Shown here in pieces: positions 51,332 through 62,509 of a stretch of DNA of 64,000 nt (its first letter is position 1; every line of letters begins with the position of its first letter). Origin of the DNA: Serratia inhibens (GTDB lineage: Bacteria > Pseudomonadota > Gammaproteobacteria > Enterobacterales > Enterobacteriaceae); the NCBI RefSeq assembly GCF_003591175.1, contig NZ_QYYG01000013.1, positions 1-64,000 on the forward strand, in the 5' to 3' direction. The notes below the pieces were generated by a model. It was not told the DNA's origin and made no database searches. It was given only the letters and a program-made list of their open reading frames with translations. The position numbers and the translations under genes were made by a program.

Positions 51332-52414
51332 ATGATGAACGACGCGCCAGCCCTAGCTCCTGATACCTCAATACAGCGTATTCTGATCGTTAAGCTTCGC
51401 CATCACGGCGACATGTTGCTGACCACGCCGGTGATCAATACCCTGCAGCAAAACTACCCGCAGGCGCAGATCGACGTGCTGCTGTATAAAGAAACCCAGG
51501 ATATGCTGGCCAGCCACCCGGCGCTGTCGAATATCTTCGTTATCGATCGCCAGTGGAAAAAACAGGGTACGAAAGCCCATTTGCGCCACGAGCTTAATCT
51601 GATCCGGCAACTCAAAGGCCAAGGCTACGATCTGGTGGTCAATCTGGCCGATCAGTGGCGTAGCGCCATTATCGCCCGCCTGACCGGAGCGCGTATTCGA
51701 CTGGGGTTCGATTTCCCCAAGCGGCGAGGCTTCTTATGGCGCCATTGCCACACGCATTTGGTGCCGGTAAGCGATCACGCGCGGCTGCATACCGTTGAGC
51801 AAAATCTGTCGCTGTTACAACCGCTCGGCCTGCCCGCCCTCAGCCAGCAGGTGACCATGAGTTATCCGCCGCAGGACTGGCAGACCTGCGAACAGTTGTT
51901 ACGGCAACAGGGCATTAGCGGCGATTATATCGTGGTACAACCCACCTCCCGCTGGTTTTTCAAATGCTGGAGCGAAGAAAAAATGGCCGCCACCGTCAGC
52001 GCGTTGCAGGCCGACGGCCACCGGTTGGTGATCACCTCGGGGCCGGACACAAAAGAGCGGGAAATGGTGGAGCGCATTCTGGCACTCTGTCCCCCGCAGG
52101 GCGTAGTTTCGCTGGCCGGCCAGTTAACGCTGCGTCAGCTTGCCGCCCTGATCGACCACGCTAAACTGTTTATCGGTGTAGATTCGGTGCCCATGCACAT
52201 GGCCGCTGCACTGCAGACACCCTGCATTGCACTGTTTGGTCCTTCCAAGCTGGTGTTTTGGCGCCCATGGCAGGTTAACGGCTGCGTGATATGGGCCGGC
52301 GACTTCGGCACCTTGCCCGATCCCGACGCCATCAATACCGGCACTGATGAACGTTACCTGGACCTTATACCTACAGACGCGGTGATTGCAGCCGCGCGGA
52401 GCCGGCTAGCATGA
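51332..52414 (+). CDS. waaQ: LPS heptosyltransferase III WaaQ
   Basis: A 360-residue GT9 enzyme that adds the branch heptose (HepIII) to HepII. The N-terminal motif is RILIVKLRHHGDMLLTTPVI, and the donor domain has FIGVDSVPMHMAAAL and LFGPSK. Two adjacent ATGs (51332, 51335) are possible starts, with no strong ribosome site. Its end overlaps wabG by four bases (ATGA). It heads waaQ-wabG-wabH. Confidence 0.92.
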   Translation: MMNDAPALAPDTSIQRILIVKLRHHGDMLLTTPVINTLQQNYPQAQIDVLLYKETQDMLASHPALSNIFVIDRQWKKQGTKAHLRHELNLIRQLKGQGYDLVVNLADQWRSAIIARLTGARIRLGFDFPKRRGFLWRHCHTHLVPVSDHARLHTVEQNLSLLQPLGLPALSQQVTMSYPPQDWQTCEQLLRQQGISGDYIVVQPTSRWFFKCWSEEKMAATVSALQADGHRLVITSGPDTKEREMVERILALCPPQGVVSLAGQLTLRQLAALIDHAKLFIGVDSVPMHMAAALQTPCIALFGPSKLVFWRPWQVNGCVIWAGDFGTLPDPDAINTGTDERYLDLIPTDAVIAAARSRLA

Positions 52415-53538
52415 AAGCATTTCGTTTGGCGATCGTTCGTCAGAAGTACCGCCCGGACGGTGGAGCGGAGCGTTTCGTCTCACGCGCCCTGGAAGCGCTG
52501 GAGCAGCAGGATCTCGATCTGAACGTTATCACCCGCGAATGGCAGGGTGACACCCATCCGAACTGGCATATTCATTTGTGCAATCCGCTAAAGCTTGGAC
52601 GCATCAGCCGTGAACGCGGCTTTGCCGAGGCCGCCAGAGCGCTATGGCAGAAAGAGAAATTCGATCTGGTGCAGAGCCACGAACGCATTCCCGGCTGCGA
52701 TATTTACCGCGCCGGTGATGGCGTGCACCGCCGCTGGTTGTTGCAGAGGGCGCGCTTGTTGCCCGAATGGCGCCGCAAATGGCTGTTTTCCAACCGCTAT
52801 CACCGTTACGTAATGTGTGCGGAACGTGCGATGTATGCCGCGCCGGAGCTGAAAGCGGTCATCTGCAACGCAGAAATGATTAAGCAGGAGATCATCGACG
52901 ACTTTGGGGTACCGGCCGATAAAATCACGGTGATCTACAACGCCATTGATAATCAAAAATTTCTGCCCGCCACGCCCGATCAGCGGCAGCAATTACGTCG
53001 GCAATACCAGATCCCTCAACAAGCGCATTGCCTGATTTTCGTTGGCTCCGGCTTTGAACGTAAAGGGCTGACCGCCGCCATCCGCGCCGTCGCGTCTACA
53101 GACAGCTATCTGCTGGTCGTCGGTAAAGACAAGGCTGAAAAACGCTATCAGACGCTGGCACAATCGCTGGGATGCGGCGATCGGGTGCGGTTTATGGGCG
53201 TGCAAAAACAGACGCTGCCGTTCTATCAGGTGGCTGATGCTCTGCTGCTGCCCACACTGTACGACCCGTTCCCCAATGTGATTCTGGAGGCGATGTCCTG
53301 CGGTCTGCCTGTCATCACCAGCACCACCTGCGGTGGCGCGGAATTTATCGCCCAGGGAGAAAACGGCTTCGTAACCGATGCGCTGGATGTTCCCGCCCTG
53401 GTCGCGGCGATCAAGGCACTGCCTCGTCAGGCATTGGGCTCGCCTATGGGCGAAGCCGCGAGGTTGCGTATTATGTCTGCCACCCCGGCGCACCTGTCGG
53501 AACAGTTGATCTCCCTCTATAACCGGCTGCTGGATTAA
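52411..53538 (+). CDS. wabG: LPS core galacturonosyltransferase WabG (GT4)
   Basis: A 375-residue GT-B fold enzyme. The N-terminal domain starts with RQKYRPDGGAERFVSRALEA, and the donor domain has FVGSGFERKGL, followed by the GT4 E-x7-E motif in PNVILEAMSCGLPVI. In Klebsiella, WabG transfers GalA to HepII O-3. It is coupled to waaQ and sits two bases before wabH. Confidence 0.85.
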   Translation: MKAFRLAIVRQKYRPDGGAERFVSRALEALEQQDLDLNVITREWQGDTHPNWHIHLCNPLKLGRISRERGFAEAARALWQKEKFDLVQSHERIPGCDIYRAGDGVHRRWLLQRARLLPEWRRKWLFSNRYHRYVMCAERAMYAAPELKAVICNAEMIKQEIIDDFGVPADKITVIYNAIDNQKFLPATPDQRQQLRRQYQIPQQAHCLIFVGSGFERKGLTAAIRAVASTDSYLLVVGKDKAEKRYQTLAQSLGCGDRVRFMGVQKQTLPFYQVADALLLPTLYDPFPNVILEAMSCGLPVITSTTCGGAEFIAQGENGFVTDALDVPALVAAIKALPRQALGSPMGEAARLRIMSATPAHLSEQLISLYNRLLD

Positions 53539-53540
53539 CG

Positions 53541-54638
53541 ATGCGTATTCTGATGATTATCGACGGCCTGCCCGGCGGCGGCGCAGAAAAAGTGGTGCTG
53601 ACGCTGTGCCAGGGCATGCAGCAAATGGGCAATGACGTCAGCCTGATTTCGCTTCGCGACGTCTGTAACTACCCTATCCCTCCTGGCGTTCATTATCAGG
53701 TGGTGGCGGATCGCAGCCGCTCACCCTGGCGCAAACTGACCGAACTGTCACGCCGCGCCGCCGCGCTGGATCGGGTGATTGCCGACAACGAACGCCGGCA
53801 GGGCGCCTATGATTTGGTGTTCTCGAACCTGCATAAAACCGATCGCATCGTCAGCCGCAGCAAGCTGCTCTCTTCGGATCGCCTGTGGTTTTGCATCCAC
53901 GGCATGCTATCGACCTCTTATCTCGGTCATCGCAAGGGCCTGGATCGTTGGTTGAAACAGCGGAAAATCGCCGGCGTTTACCAGGGCCAAAATATCGTTG
54001 CCGTCTCAAAAGCCGTCGGTGAAGATCTGCAACAAAACCTGCCTATCCACCCGAACCGATTGGCTGTAATCAACAATCCGTTTGATATTGCCGCCATCGA
54101 ACAACAGGCGGCGGAACCCTGTGAACTGGCGGGTCAGGAGTATCTGGTGCATGTCGGGCGCTTTCATCCGCACAAGCGGCACGATCGCCTGCTGAAAGCC
54201 TATGCGCAATCGGGCATCCAGGCGCCGTTGGCACTGATTGGCGCCGGCAGCGAAGCCAACGTAGGGGAAGTGAAACAGCTGGCAAGCCAACTGGGCATCG
54301 CCGACCGCGTACTGTTCCTCGGTTTCCAGGCCAACCCTTATCCGTTTATTCGGCACGCGTCGTTGTTGGTGCTCAGTTCCGACAGCGAAGGCTTTGGCAA
54401 TGTGCTGGTGGAAGCGTTGCTATGCGGTACGCCGGTGGTCAGTACAGGCTGCCCGGGTGGGCCTGCGGAAATTCTGGAAAATGCCGGAATGGGTAACGCA
54501 CTGGCGGAACTCAATGAAAAATCGCTGGCAGAAAAAATGGCGGAAATTTACGCCCAACCGCCTGAAATTAATCACCAACAGTTACTGAGCTACGGGCTTG
54601 AATCTATTTGCCAGAGCTATTTGGCACTTAAAAAATAA
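53541..54638 (+). CDS. wabH: LPS core N-acetylglucosaminyltransferase WabH (GT4)
   Basis: A 365-residue GT4 enzyme with GLPGGGAEKVVLTLCQGM at the N-terminus, HVGRFHPHKRHDRLLKAY in the donor domain, and the E-x7-E motif in EGFGNVLVEALLCGTPVV. In Klebsiella, WabH adds GlcNAc to core GalA, the substrate later deacetylated by WabN, which is also encoded here. It is the last gene of waaQ-wabG-wabH. Confidence 0.83.
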   Translation: MRILMIIDGLPGGGAEKVVLTLCQGMQQMGNDVSLISLRDVCNYPIPPGVHYQVVADRSRSPWRKLTELSRRAAALDRVIADNERRQGAYDLVFSNLHKTDRIVSRSKLLSSDRLWFCIHGMLSTSYLGHRKGLDRWLKQRKIAGVYQGQNIVAVSKAVGEDLQQNLPIHPNRLAVINNPFDIAAIEQQAAEPCELAGQEYLVHVGRFHPHKRHDRLLKAYAQSGIQAPLALIGAGSEANVGEVKQLASQLGIADRVLFLGFQANPYPFIRHASLLVLSSDSEGFGNVLVEALLCGTPVVSTGCPGGPAEILENAGMGNALAELNEKSLAEKMAEIYAQPPEINHQQLLSYGLESICQSYLALKK

Positions 54639-54640
54639 AT

Positions 54641-54667
54641 AAGGCAGGGAATTCCTGCCTTTATTTT
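54641..54667. terminator. Bidirectional terminator after wabH
   Basis: AAGGCAGG (54641-54648), loop GAATT and CCTGCCTT (54654-54661) with AT-rich flanks lie between the converging wabH and GT9 genes. Confidence 0.8.
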
Positions 54668-54669
54668 AA

Positions 54670-55683
54670 TTAATCGAACGTTTTTATTTTCTGCCAGACA
54701 TCATCAACAGTGACATCAATGCAATCACCCGACTCGGTTTGCAGAATGTGATAACGCCCAGTCCATGGATGCCAGGATTCTTTATTCGTATCGCCAAAGA
54801 ACACCACCATATCTTTATTCAACGCCGCGGCCAGATGCATCTGCCCGCCGTCGCTGCACAACACCCTGTCGCATAAATCAAAACCGGCGAGTAATTCCCG
54901 CACCGAGGCCGTAGGATAAAGCGCGATATGTTCATTCTGACACAGCGCCAACAGCTGTTCTGCACGTTTTTGGTCACCAATATCATCAGGCGTCAGCGTG
55001 CCTTGCGGGGACCAGAAGATCAGCACTGCGGTGTTTTGATCGGCGACTAAGCGATTGATAATTTCGGCATAGCGTTCTATCGGCCAGCGTCGTTTAGGGC
55101 TGCGACTGCTGATATGGACCGCGCAAACTCGCCCGACCGGCGGCAAGAGTTTTTGCATACGCTGCGCTGCCTGTTGGCGTTCTTCCGGGGTCAGGAACAC
55201 GCGGACCGGCGGGATCGGGATACGCTGTTCGGTAATCGCCGATAAGTAGCTGTAGGTATGTTCTACCTGATGCTTGCCGCTGAAATCTTGCTTGCGGAAA
55301 GGATGATGAATATCAGACGTGCCTAAATCTGCGCCAATAATATTGCTTACCCCCGCCATTTTCGCCAAACGCAGGCTGTACTTGCAAGGAACCGGATTGG
55401 CCAGAATCGCCGCGTCGAACTTTATTTTACGCAGCTTAAGAAAAATCATCAGACGTTCAAAATAAACCCCTAATGTGGTTTCATTTTTCGTCTTGTGCTT
55501 TGCCTTTTTATAGACAAAAACCTTTTCAAGGTGCGGGTTATTTTTAACGACATCCTGGCTGACTTTATTGATTAACAGATAAAGTTTGGCATCCGGATAG
55601 GCAATTTTCACCCCTTCAATCAGAGGAGTCGTACAAACAAGATCGCCAATATTGTCACGGCGAATAATTAAAATATTCTTCAT
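54670..55683 (-). CDS. GT9 heptosyltransferase-like glycosyltransferase between wabH and waaA
   Basis: A 337-residue GT9 protein starting MKNILIIRRDNIGDLVCTTP (catalytic-type Asp), with HISSRSPKRRWP and DRVLCSDGGQMHLAAAL in the donor half. ATG 55683 is the natural start; the frame extends 20 residues upstream without support. It is transcribed against waaQ-wabGH and divergently from waaA, so it has its own promoter in the AT-rich 55684-55808. It likely adds an outer-core heptose; the specificity is unknown. Confidence 0.75.
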   Translation of the reverse strand: MKNILIIRRDNIGDLVCTTPLIEGVKIAYPDAKLYLLINKVSQDVVKNNPHLEKVFVYKKAKHKTKNETTLGVYFERLMIFLKLRKIKFDAAILANPVPCKYSLRLAKMAGVSNIIGADLGTSDIHHPFRKQDFSGKHQVEHTYSYLSAITEQRIPIPPVRVFLTPEERQQAAQRMQKLLPPVGRVCAVHISSRSPKRRWPIERYAEIINRLVADQNTAVLIFWSPQGTLTPDDIGDQKRAEQLLALCQNEHIALYPTASVRELLAGFDLCDRVLCSDGGQMHLAAALNKDMVVFFGDTNKESWHPWTGRYHILQTESGDCIDVTVDDVWQKIKTFD

Positions 55684-55808
55684 TCCAAGCCTATCAGCGA
55701 AATCTCTCGCCTGTTGTCTGAAACTGACACCAAAGGTTACCAAATTAGCGCCTTTCCCTTCCGGTTATGGTACTATTCTGACTAACCCATATAAATGAAA
55801 TTGATAGA

Positions 55809-57086
55809 ATGTTGCTGCGTTTATATCAGGTACTACTCTACCTCATCCAACCCCTGATCTGGCTCCGCTTACTGCTGCGCAGCCGCAAAGCTCCAGCCTA
55901 CCGTAAACGCTGGGCAGAACGCTATGGCTTCTGCGCCGGAAAAGTGGTGCCGGGCGGCATCATGCTGCACTCCGTCTCCGTGGGGGAAACGCTGGCCGCC
56001 ATCCCGTTGGTCCGCGCACTGCGCCACCGCTATCCCTATTTACCGATTACTGTGACCACGATGACGCCAACAGGTTCAGAGCGCGTTCAGTCCGCTTTCG
56101 GTAAAGACGTTCATCATGTTTATCTGCCTTACGACCTGCCCGGTTCCATGCGCCGTTTCCTCGATCAGGTGAACCCCAAGCTGGTTATCATCATGGAAAC
56201 CGAGCTGTGGCCAAATCTGATTAACGCGCTGCACCAGCGTCAGATCCCGCTGGTGATCGCCAACGCACGCCTTTCTGCCCGCTCTGCGGCCGGTTATAAA
56301 AAAATCGGCGGTTTTGTCCGCGACATGCTGCGCCGCATTACGTTGATCGCAGCGCAAAATCAGGAAGATGGCGAACGCTTCATCGAACTTGGCCTGAAGC
56401 GCTCACAGCTGACCGTGACTGGCAGCCTGAAATTCGACATTTCCGTCACTCCCGAGCTGGCTGCACGCGCGATCACGTTACGCCGCCAGTGGGCACCGCG
56501 TCGCCCGGTGTGGATCGCGACCAGCACCCATGAAGGTGAAGAAACCATTCTGCTGGCGGCGCACCGCAAGTTACTGGAAAAGCACCCCGACCTGCTGCTG
56601 ATTCTGGTGCCGCGTCATCCTGAACGTTTCCCTACCGCCAAAGAACTGGTGCAGAAAGCCGGTTTCAGCTACACCCTGCGCAGCAGCGGTGAAATCCCCT
56701 CCGGCAGCACCCAGGTGGTGATTGGCGATACCATGGGCGAACTGATGCTGCTGTACGGCATTGCCGATCTGGCCTTTGTCGGCGGCAGCCTGGTAGAACG
56801 CGGCGGGCATAATCCGCTGGAGGCCGCCGCACACGCAATTCCGGTACTGATGGGGCCGCATATCTTCAACTTCAAGGATATCTGCGCCAAGCTGTCGCAG
56901 GCCGAAGGGCTGATCACCGTGACCGACGAAGACTCTCTGGTCAAGGAAGTCGCCACCCTGCTCACCGACGAAGACTATCGCCGCTATTACGGCCGCCACG
57001 CAGTGGAAGTGCTGTATCAGAATCAGGGAGCGCTGCAGCGCCTGCTGCAACTGCTGGAACCGCACCTGCCGCCACGGAGCCATTAA
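55809..57086 (+). CDS. waaA: Kdo transferase WaaA (KdtA)
   Basis: A 425-residue inner-membrane-anchored GT30 enzyme adding Kdo residues to lipid IVA. An N-terminal hydrophobic anchor (1-23) precedes HSVSVGETLAAIPLV with the catalytic-type Glu, then PRHPERF and GGSLVERGGHNPLEAAAH. The length equals E. coli KdtA. Its stop is adjacent to the waaE start. Confidence 0.97.
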   Translation: MLLRLYQVLLYLIQPLIWLRLLLRSRKAPAYRKRWAERYGFCAGKVVPGGIMLHSVSVGETLAAIPLVRALRHRYPYLPITVTTMTPTGSERVQSAFGKDVHHVYLPYDLPGSMRRFLDQVNPKLVIIMETELWPNLINALHQRQIPLVIANARLSARSAAGYKKIGGFVRDMLRRITLIAAQNQEDGERFIELGLKRSQLTVTGSLKFDISVTPELAARAITLRRQWAPRRPVWIATSTHEGEETILLAAHRKLLEKHPDLLLILVPRHPERFPTAKELVQKAGFSYTLRSSGEIPSGSTQVVIGDTMGELMLLYGIADLAFVGGSLVERGGHNPLEAAAHAIPVLMGPHIFNFKDICAKLSQAEGLITVTDEDSLVKEVATLLTDEDYRRYYGRHAVEVLYQNQGALQRLLQLLEPHLPPRSH

Positions 57087-57860
57087 ATGAGCGACCGCAA
57101 AAGCCTGTCGGTGGTGATCATCGCCAAGAACGAAGCCGGGCTGCTGCCGGATTGTCTGCACTCTGTGGCCTGGGCGGACGAAGTGGTCATTCTCGATTCA
57201 GGCAGCCAGGATGACAGCATCGCCATTGCCGAAAGCCTCGGCGCCAAAGTGTTCGTCCATACCGACTGGCAGGGCTTCGGCAAACAGCGCCAACGGGCCC
57301 AAAGCTACGCCAGCCACGACTATATTCTGATGCTCGACGCCGATGAGCGCGTCACGCCTGAACTGCGCCAGTCAATTGAACAGACGTTGGCCGCACCCGA
57401 CGACAATCAGGTCTACAGCTGTGCGCGTCGCAACCTGTTCCTTGGGCGTTTTATGCGTCACAGCGGCTGGTATCCGGATCGCGTCAACCGGCTGTACGCC
57501 AACCGACGCTTTCGCTATAACGACGACCTGGTGCATGAATCGCTCAATATAGGCACCGCGAAAGTGGTCCCCCTCAGCGGCGATCTGCTGCACCTGACTT
57601 GTCGTGACTTTTTCGCCTTCCAACGCAAACAGCTGCGTTATGCCGAAGAATGGGCCAATCAGCGTCATCAGGCCGGCAAGCGCTGCGGTTATTCCTCAAT
57701 ACTGACCCATACTCTCGGCGCCTTTTGCAAAACCTGGCTGCTGCGCGCCGGCTTCCTCGACGGTAAACAGGGGTTGCTGTTAGCCGTGGTCAACGCGCAA
57801 TATACCTTCAATAAATATGCCGCATTGTGGGCATTGGGCCGCAACTCTTCAGAGAAGTGA
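57087..57860 (+). CDS. waaE: LPS core beta-1,4-glucosyltransferase WaaE (KdtX, GT2)
   Basis: A 257-residue GT2 enzyme with [18 protein letters not shown] and the metal-binding DAD motif in [14 protein letters not shown]. In Klebsiella and Serratia it places glucose on HepI O-4. It begins immediately after the waaA stop and three bases before coaD, so waaA-waaE-coaD is a unit. Confidence 0.95.
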   Translation: MSDRKSLSVVIIAKNEAGLLPDCLHSVAWADEVVILDSGSQDDSIAIAESLGAKVFVHTDWQGFGKQRQRAQSYASHDYILMLDADERVTPELRQSIEQTLAAPDDNQVYSCARRNLFLGRFMRHSGWYPDRVNRLYANRRFRYNDDLVHESLNIGTAKVVPLSGDLLHLTCRDFFAFQRKQLRYAEEWANQRHQAGKRCGYSSILTHTLGAFCKTWLLRAGFLDGKQGLLLAVVNAQYTFNKYAALWALGRNSSEK

Positions 57861-58349
<489 letters not shown>

Positions 58350-59159
58350 TCAGCGTTGGCAGCGCCGGCAGAAGAAAGTGCTGCGCTGCCCGTGTTTAGC
58401 GGATTCAATCGGCGTGCCGCACGCGCGGCAAGGCTCACCCGCACGACCATACACCTGCAATTCTTGCGCGAAATAGCCTGGTTTACCGTCCGACTGCAGG
58501 AAATCGCGCAGCGTGGTGCCACCTTGCTCAATCGAGCGTAGCAATACCGCTTTGATGGTTTCCACCAGCAGCTCAGCTTCCGCTTTACTCAGCGAACCGG
58601 CCGGACGATCGGGCAGGATCCCAGCGGTAAACAGGGATTCGCTGGCGTAGATATTGCCAACCCCCACGACCAGCTTGTTATCCATCAGCCAGGGTTTGAT
58701 CAACGTACGCTTGTTGCGTGATTTTTCGTACAGGTAGGCGCCAGTGAAGGCTTCACTCAGCGGTTCCGGCCCAAGATGCGCCAGCACGTTGCTGGTTGCC
58801 AGGTCTTCACACCACAGCCAGGCGCCAAAACGGCGGGGATCGGTATAACGCAGCGTCATGCCGTTACTGATCACCAGATCAACGTGGTCGTGCTTACCGG
58901 CTTCGGTTTCCTCGGCCAGCATACGCAGGCTGCCGGACATCCCCAAATGGACGATAATCCAACCCTGGTCCAGTTCAATCAGCAGATACTTGGCGCGGCG
59001 TTGCACGCTGCGTACCGGCCGGTCGCTCAGCGCCAGAATTTGCTCGGAAACAGGCCAGCGCAGCCGCGCATTGCGCACCACAGCATATTGAATGCTATGG
59101 CCAACAAGATAAGGTTCAATCCCACGTCGGCTGGTCTCAACTTCTGGTAATTCAGGCAT
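58350..59159 (-). CDS. mutM: Formamidopyrimidine-DNA glycosylase MutM
   Basis: A 269-residue base-excision repair enzyme for 8-oxoguanine and Fapy lesions. The processed N-terminus [12 protein letters not shown] carries the catalytic proline and Glu. The C-terminal zinc finger has CRACGTPI and CRRCQR. ATG 59159 gives the family start; the upstream frame is not coding. It follows rpmBG on the same strand after a terminator. Confidence 0.97.
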   Translation of the reverse strand: MPELPEVETSRRGIEPYLVGHSIQYAVVRNARLRWPVSEQILALSDRPVRSVQRRAKYLLIELDQGWIIVHLGMSGSLRMLAEETEAGKHDHVDLVISNGMTLRYTDPRRFGAWLWCEDLATSNVLAHLGPEPLSEAFTGAYLYEKSRNKRTLIKPWLMDNKLVVGVGNIYASESLFTAGILPDRPAGSLSKAEAELLVETIKAVLLRSIEQGGTTLRDFLQSDGKPGYFAQELQVYGRAGEPCRACGTPIESAKHGQRSTFFCRRCQR

Positions 59160-59194
59160 CTGGCACTCTCCCGTCGGTTTCCTACCCTTATAAA

Positions 59195-59225
59195 ACAAAA
59201 AACCCGGCCTAAGCCGGGTTTTTAT
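59195..59225. terminator. Terminator between rpmG and mutM
   Basis: AACCCGGC (59201-59208), loop CTAA and GCCGGGTT (59213-59220) have A and T runs on both sides. It ends rpmBG (minus) 14 bases past the rpmG stop. Confidence 0.85.
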
Positions 59226-59238
59226 TAATCCACTAAAA

Positions 59239-59675
<437 letters not shown>

Positions 59676-59723
59676 TCAGCTCGAGCTTCGTATAGGGTAT
59701 GGCCGCCTCGTCAGGCTTTTAGA

Positions 59724-59809
59724 GCCCATCTCAGCAAACTCCATACTGAGGAGACTCCCGTCATCAGGTCAGAAACCACACATCAGGTTAGAAACCTGCT
59801 GAGATAGGC
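59724..59809 (-). repeat. Inverted and direct repeats in the rpmB leader
   Basis: GCCCATCTCAGCA (59724-59736) and TGCTGAGATAGGC (59797-59809) pair at 12 of 13 positions. Inside, a 16-base unit CATCAGGTYAGAAACC occurs twice (59762-59777, 59781-59796) with one difference. The structure lies between the rpmB promoter and its start, so it is transcribed. Confidence 0.55.
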
Positions 59810-59844
59810 CCTTACGCCAAACCCAAGATTCTCAAAGGTGGCGT

Positions 59845-59873
59845 AGTATACGCTCTGAGGCGTAAGTGCTCAA
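59845..59873 (-). promoter_or_regulatory. Sigma-70 promoter of rpmBG
   Basis: On the minus strand TTGAGC (59873-59868), a 17-base spacer and TATACT (59850-59845) form a near-consensus promoter. Transcription would start near 59838, giving a leader of about 180 bases. Confidence 0.75.
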
Positions 59874-59917
59874 GTCCCGAACAGCTAAAGATCCCTCAAG
59901 GATCGCGAAAAAATCGC

Positions 59918-60601
59918 TTAAAGCCATCCGCGCTCGGCAAAAGAGACGCACTCACCCCGACCTATCACCAAATGATCGAGCACTCGGATCTCCAATAACA
60001 GGCAGGCATTAACCACATGCTCTGTTATCAAACGGTCAGCGTGACTGGGCTCAGCCTTACCCGAAGGGTGATTATGCGCCAGAATAATGGCGGCCGCATT
60101 AGCCTTCAACGCTTCACGCACAATTTCTCTCGGGTGCACGACGACGCTGCTGATGGTACCAGCAAACATCTCCTGATGGCGAATAACGCGGTGCTGATTG
60201 TCTAAAAATAATACCAGAAACACCTCCCGCTCACGGTGCGCCAGCAGGCTTTGCAAATAATGCTGGGTTATTTTTGGGTTGAGCATGGCGTTTTCCTGTG
60301 TCAGGTGACTGGAAAAGAAGCGAAACGCCAATTCTGAAATCGCCTGCAACTGCGCATAACTCGAATTGCCCAACCCTTTGTGGCTGCAGAAAACCTGATG
60401 GTCCGCCGACATCAGGTGGTACAGCGAGCCAAACTGCTCCAACAGCTGCTCCGCCAGTTGCATGACATGCAGACCGGGGAACCCGGTGCGCAGAAAAATG
60501 GCCAGCAACTCCACATCGGACAGCGCCGCCGCACCGTAACGCAGCAATTTTTCCCGGGGCGCCAGCGCTCCCGGCCACAAAGTTATTACCTGACTGCTCA
60601 T
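59918..60601 (-). CDS. radC: RadC-family JAMM domain protein (YicR)
   Basis: A 227-residue protein with N-terminal helix-hairpin-helix-like segment ([15 protein letters not shown]) and a C-terminal JAMM metalloprotein-like domain with HNHPSG and a following Asp (about 170-185). The true function is unsettled. A GGGGGG tract upstream favours the third of three consecutive ATGs (60601). It is divergent from coaBC, as in E. coli. Confidence 0.9.
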   Translation of the reverse strand: MSSQVITLWPGALAPREKLLRYGAAALSDVELLAIFLRTGFPGLHVMQLAEQLLEQFGSLYHLMSADHQVFCSHKGLGNSSYAQLQAISELAFRFFSSHLTQENAMLNPKITQHYLQSLLAHREREVFLVLFLDNQHRVIRHQEMFAGTISSVVVHPREIVREALKANAAAIILAHNHPSGKAEPSHADRLITEHVVNACLLLEIRVLDHLVIGRGECVSFAERGWL

Positions 60602-60782
60602 CATCATCCCCCCGAAAGCGTCAAAGCATGCCACGCAGCGCGAAGGGTAACGACAGGTGTTTGATAACATTGCGAAGTACTGCGCAAAGCGCAATGTAAC
60701 GGGCTGCAGAAGCAGCGGAATCACTCACCTGCCGGGCGGTTATGCTAAAATGGCGCATCTTTCGGTTTTCAATCGGACAATC

Positions 60783-62000
60783 ATGATGACGGGACTTTCC
60801 GGCAAACATATTGTGCTTGGCATCAGTGGCGGCATCGCCGCGTACAAATGCCCAGAGCTGGTGCGCCGCCTGCGTGACAGAGGCGCGGAAGTACGTGTGG
60901 TAATGACCAGCGCGGCGAAAGCGTTTATCACGCCGCTGACGCTGCAGGCAGTTTCAGGCTATCCGGTCTCCGACGATCTGCTGGATCCTGCCGCCGAAGC
61001 CGCGATGGGCCACATAGAGCTCGGCAAGTGGGCGGATTTAGTGATTTTGGCCCCGGCCACCGCCGATTTGCTGGCACGCGTCGCCGCCGGCATGGCCAAC
61101 GATCTGCTGACAACCCTTTGCCTGGCGACCGACGCGCCGATAGCCGCAGCGCCCGCCATGAACCAGCAGATGTATCGCGCCGCCGCCACCCAGGCCAATC
61201 TGCAAACGCTGCAGGCACGCGGCATATTGCTGTGGGGCCCGGACAGCGGCAGCCAGGCTTGTGGTGATGTTGGCCCTGGCCGCATGCTCGATCCGTTGGA
61301 CATCGTCGATCTGGCGAACGGTCATTTCTCCGCTTCGCAAGATCTGCAACATTTAAAGATTATGATCACCGCGGGTCCAACGCGTGAAGCGCTGGACCCG
61401 GTGCGTTTCATCAGCAACCACAGTTCGGGTAAAATGGGCTTCTCTATCGCCCGGGCCGCCGCCGCACGAGGTGCGCAAGTCACGTTAGTGACCGGGCCGG
61501 TCAACCAGCCGACGCCGCCGTGGGTAACCCGGGTAGACGTCATCAGCGCGCTGGAAATGGAGCAGGCGGTGCAGCAGCGCGTCGCTCAGCAGGATATTTT
61601 CATTTCCTGTGCCGCCGTAGCCGATTACCGTGCCGGGCAGATCGCCGGTGAAAAAATAAAAAAACAGGGTGATGAAATCATCCTCAAAATGGTAAAAAAC
61701 CCCGACATCGTTGCCGGCGTCGCCGCAATGACTAAAAATCGACCCTTTGTCGTGGGGTTTGCCGCCGAAACCCAGAATGTGGAAGAATACGCGCGACAAA
61801 AACTGGCGCGTAAGAAACTGGATTTAATTTGCGCTAATGATGTATCGCTTGCAGAGCATGGGTTTAACAGTGACACCAATGCCTTGCACCTTTTTTGGCA
61901 GGATGGAGAAAAGCGCCTGGCGCTGAGCGATAAGGCACTCCTTGGCCAACGTTTAATAGACGAGATAGTCAGCCGTTATGATGAAAAAAATCGACGTTAA
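60783..62000 (+). CDS. coaBC: Bifunctional phosphopantothenoylcysteine decarboxylase/synthetase CoaBC (Dfp)
   Basis: A 405-residue fusion. The N-terminal flavoprotein decarboxylase (CoaC, 1-190) has [10 protein letters not shown], the catalytic-type His in [10 protein letters not shown], and PAMNQQM. The C-terminal synthetase (CoaB) has [20 protein letters not shown] and MVKNPDI. ATG 60783 or 60786 gives the E. coli length. Its end overlaps dut by 23 bases. Confidence 0.96.
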   Translation: MMTGLSGKHIVLGISGGIAAYKCPELVRRLRDRGAEVRVVMTSAAKAFITPLTLQAVSGYPVSDDLLDPAAEAAMGHIELGKWADLVILAPATADLLARVAAGMANDLLTTLCLATDAPIAAAPAMNQQMYRAAATQANLQTLQARGILLWGPDSGSQACGDVGPGRMLDPLDIVDLANGHFSASQDLQHLKIMITAGPTREALDPVRFISNHSSGKMGFSIARAAAARGAQVTLVTGPVNQPTPPWVTRVDVISALEMEQAVQQRVAQQDIFISCAAVADYRAGQIAGEKIKKQGDEIILKMVKNPDIVAGVAAMTKNRPFVVGFAAETQNVEEYARQKLARKKLDLICANDVSLAEHGFNSDTNALHLFWQDGEKRLALSDKALLGQRLIDEIVSRYDEKNRR

Positions 62001-62436
62001 AATCCTCGACCCGCGTATCGGACAGGATTTCCCTTTACCGACCTACGCCACCCCAGGTTCAGCCGGCCTCGATCTGCGCGCCTGTCTGGACAGCGCGGTT
62101 GAACTGGCTCCAGGTGAAACCACGCTGCTGCCTACCGGTCTGGCTATTCACATTGCCGATACCGATCTGGCTGCGGTGATCTTGCCACGCTCAGGTTTGG
62201 GCCATAAGCACGGCGTGGTGTTGGGCAACCTGGTTGGCCTGATCGACTCAGACTACCAGGGTCAGTTGATGGTTTCCGTCTGGAACCGCGGCCAAAAATC
62301 CTTCACCATTGAACCCGGCGAACGTATCGCGCAAATGGTCTTTGTGCCTGTTGTGCAAGCTGAGTTCAATCTGGTAGAAGAGTTCGACAGCAGCGAACGT
62401 GGCGCTGGTGGCTTTGGCCACTCTGGCCGCCACTAA
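61978..62436 (+). CDS. dut: Deoxyuridine 5'-triphosphate nucleotidohydrolase Dut
   Basis: A 152-residue trimeric dUTPase that removes dUTP and supplies dUMP. The five family motifs are seen: [37 protein letters not shown] and [11 protein letters not shown]. Its start overlaps the end of coaBC in another frame, indicating coupled expression, as in E. coli. Confidence 0.97.
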   Translation: MMKKIDVKILDPRIGQDFPLPTYATPGSAGLDLRACLDSAVELAPGETTLLPTGLAIHIADTDLAAVILPRSGLGHKHGVVLGNLVGLIDSDYQGQLMVSVWNRGQKSFTIEPGERIAQMVFVPVVQAEFNLVEEFDSSERGAGGFGHSGRH

Positions 62437-62509
62437 GCGCAGCCCAAGGCTTGATGGCCGGCAGGGAAATGTCGTCCGAAACCTTGCCGCCCAGAGAGAA
62501 GGATATCTC

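Noticed and set aside
59762-59796. Two direct repeat units that could suggest a CRISPR-like array
   Set aside because: Only two units with a 3-base gap, inside the rpmB leader, and no spacer structure or cas genes.
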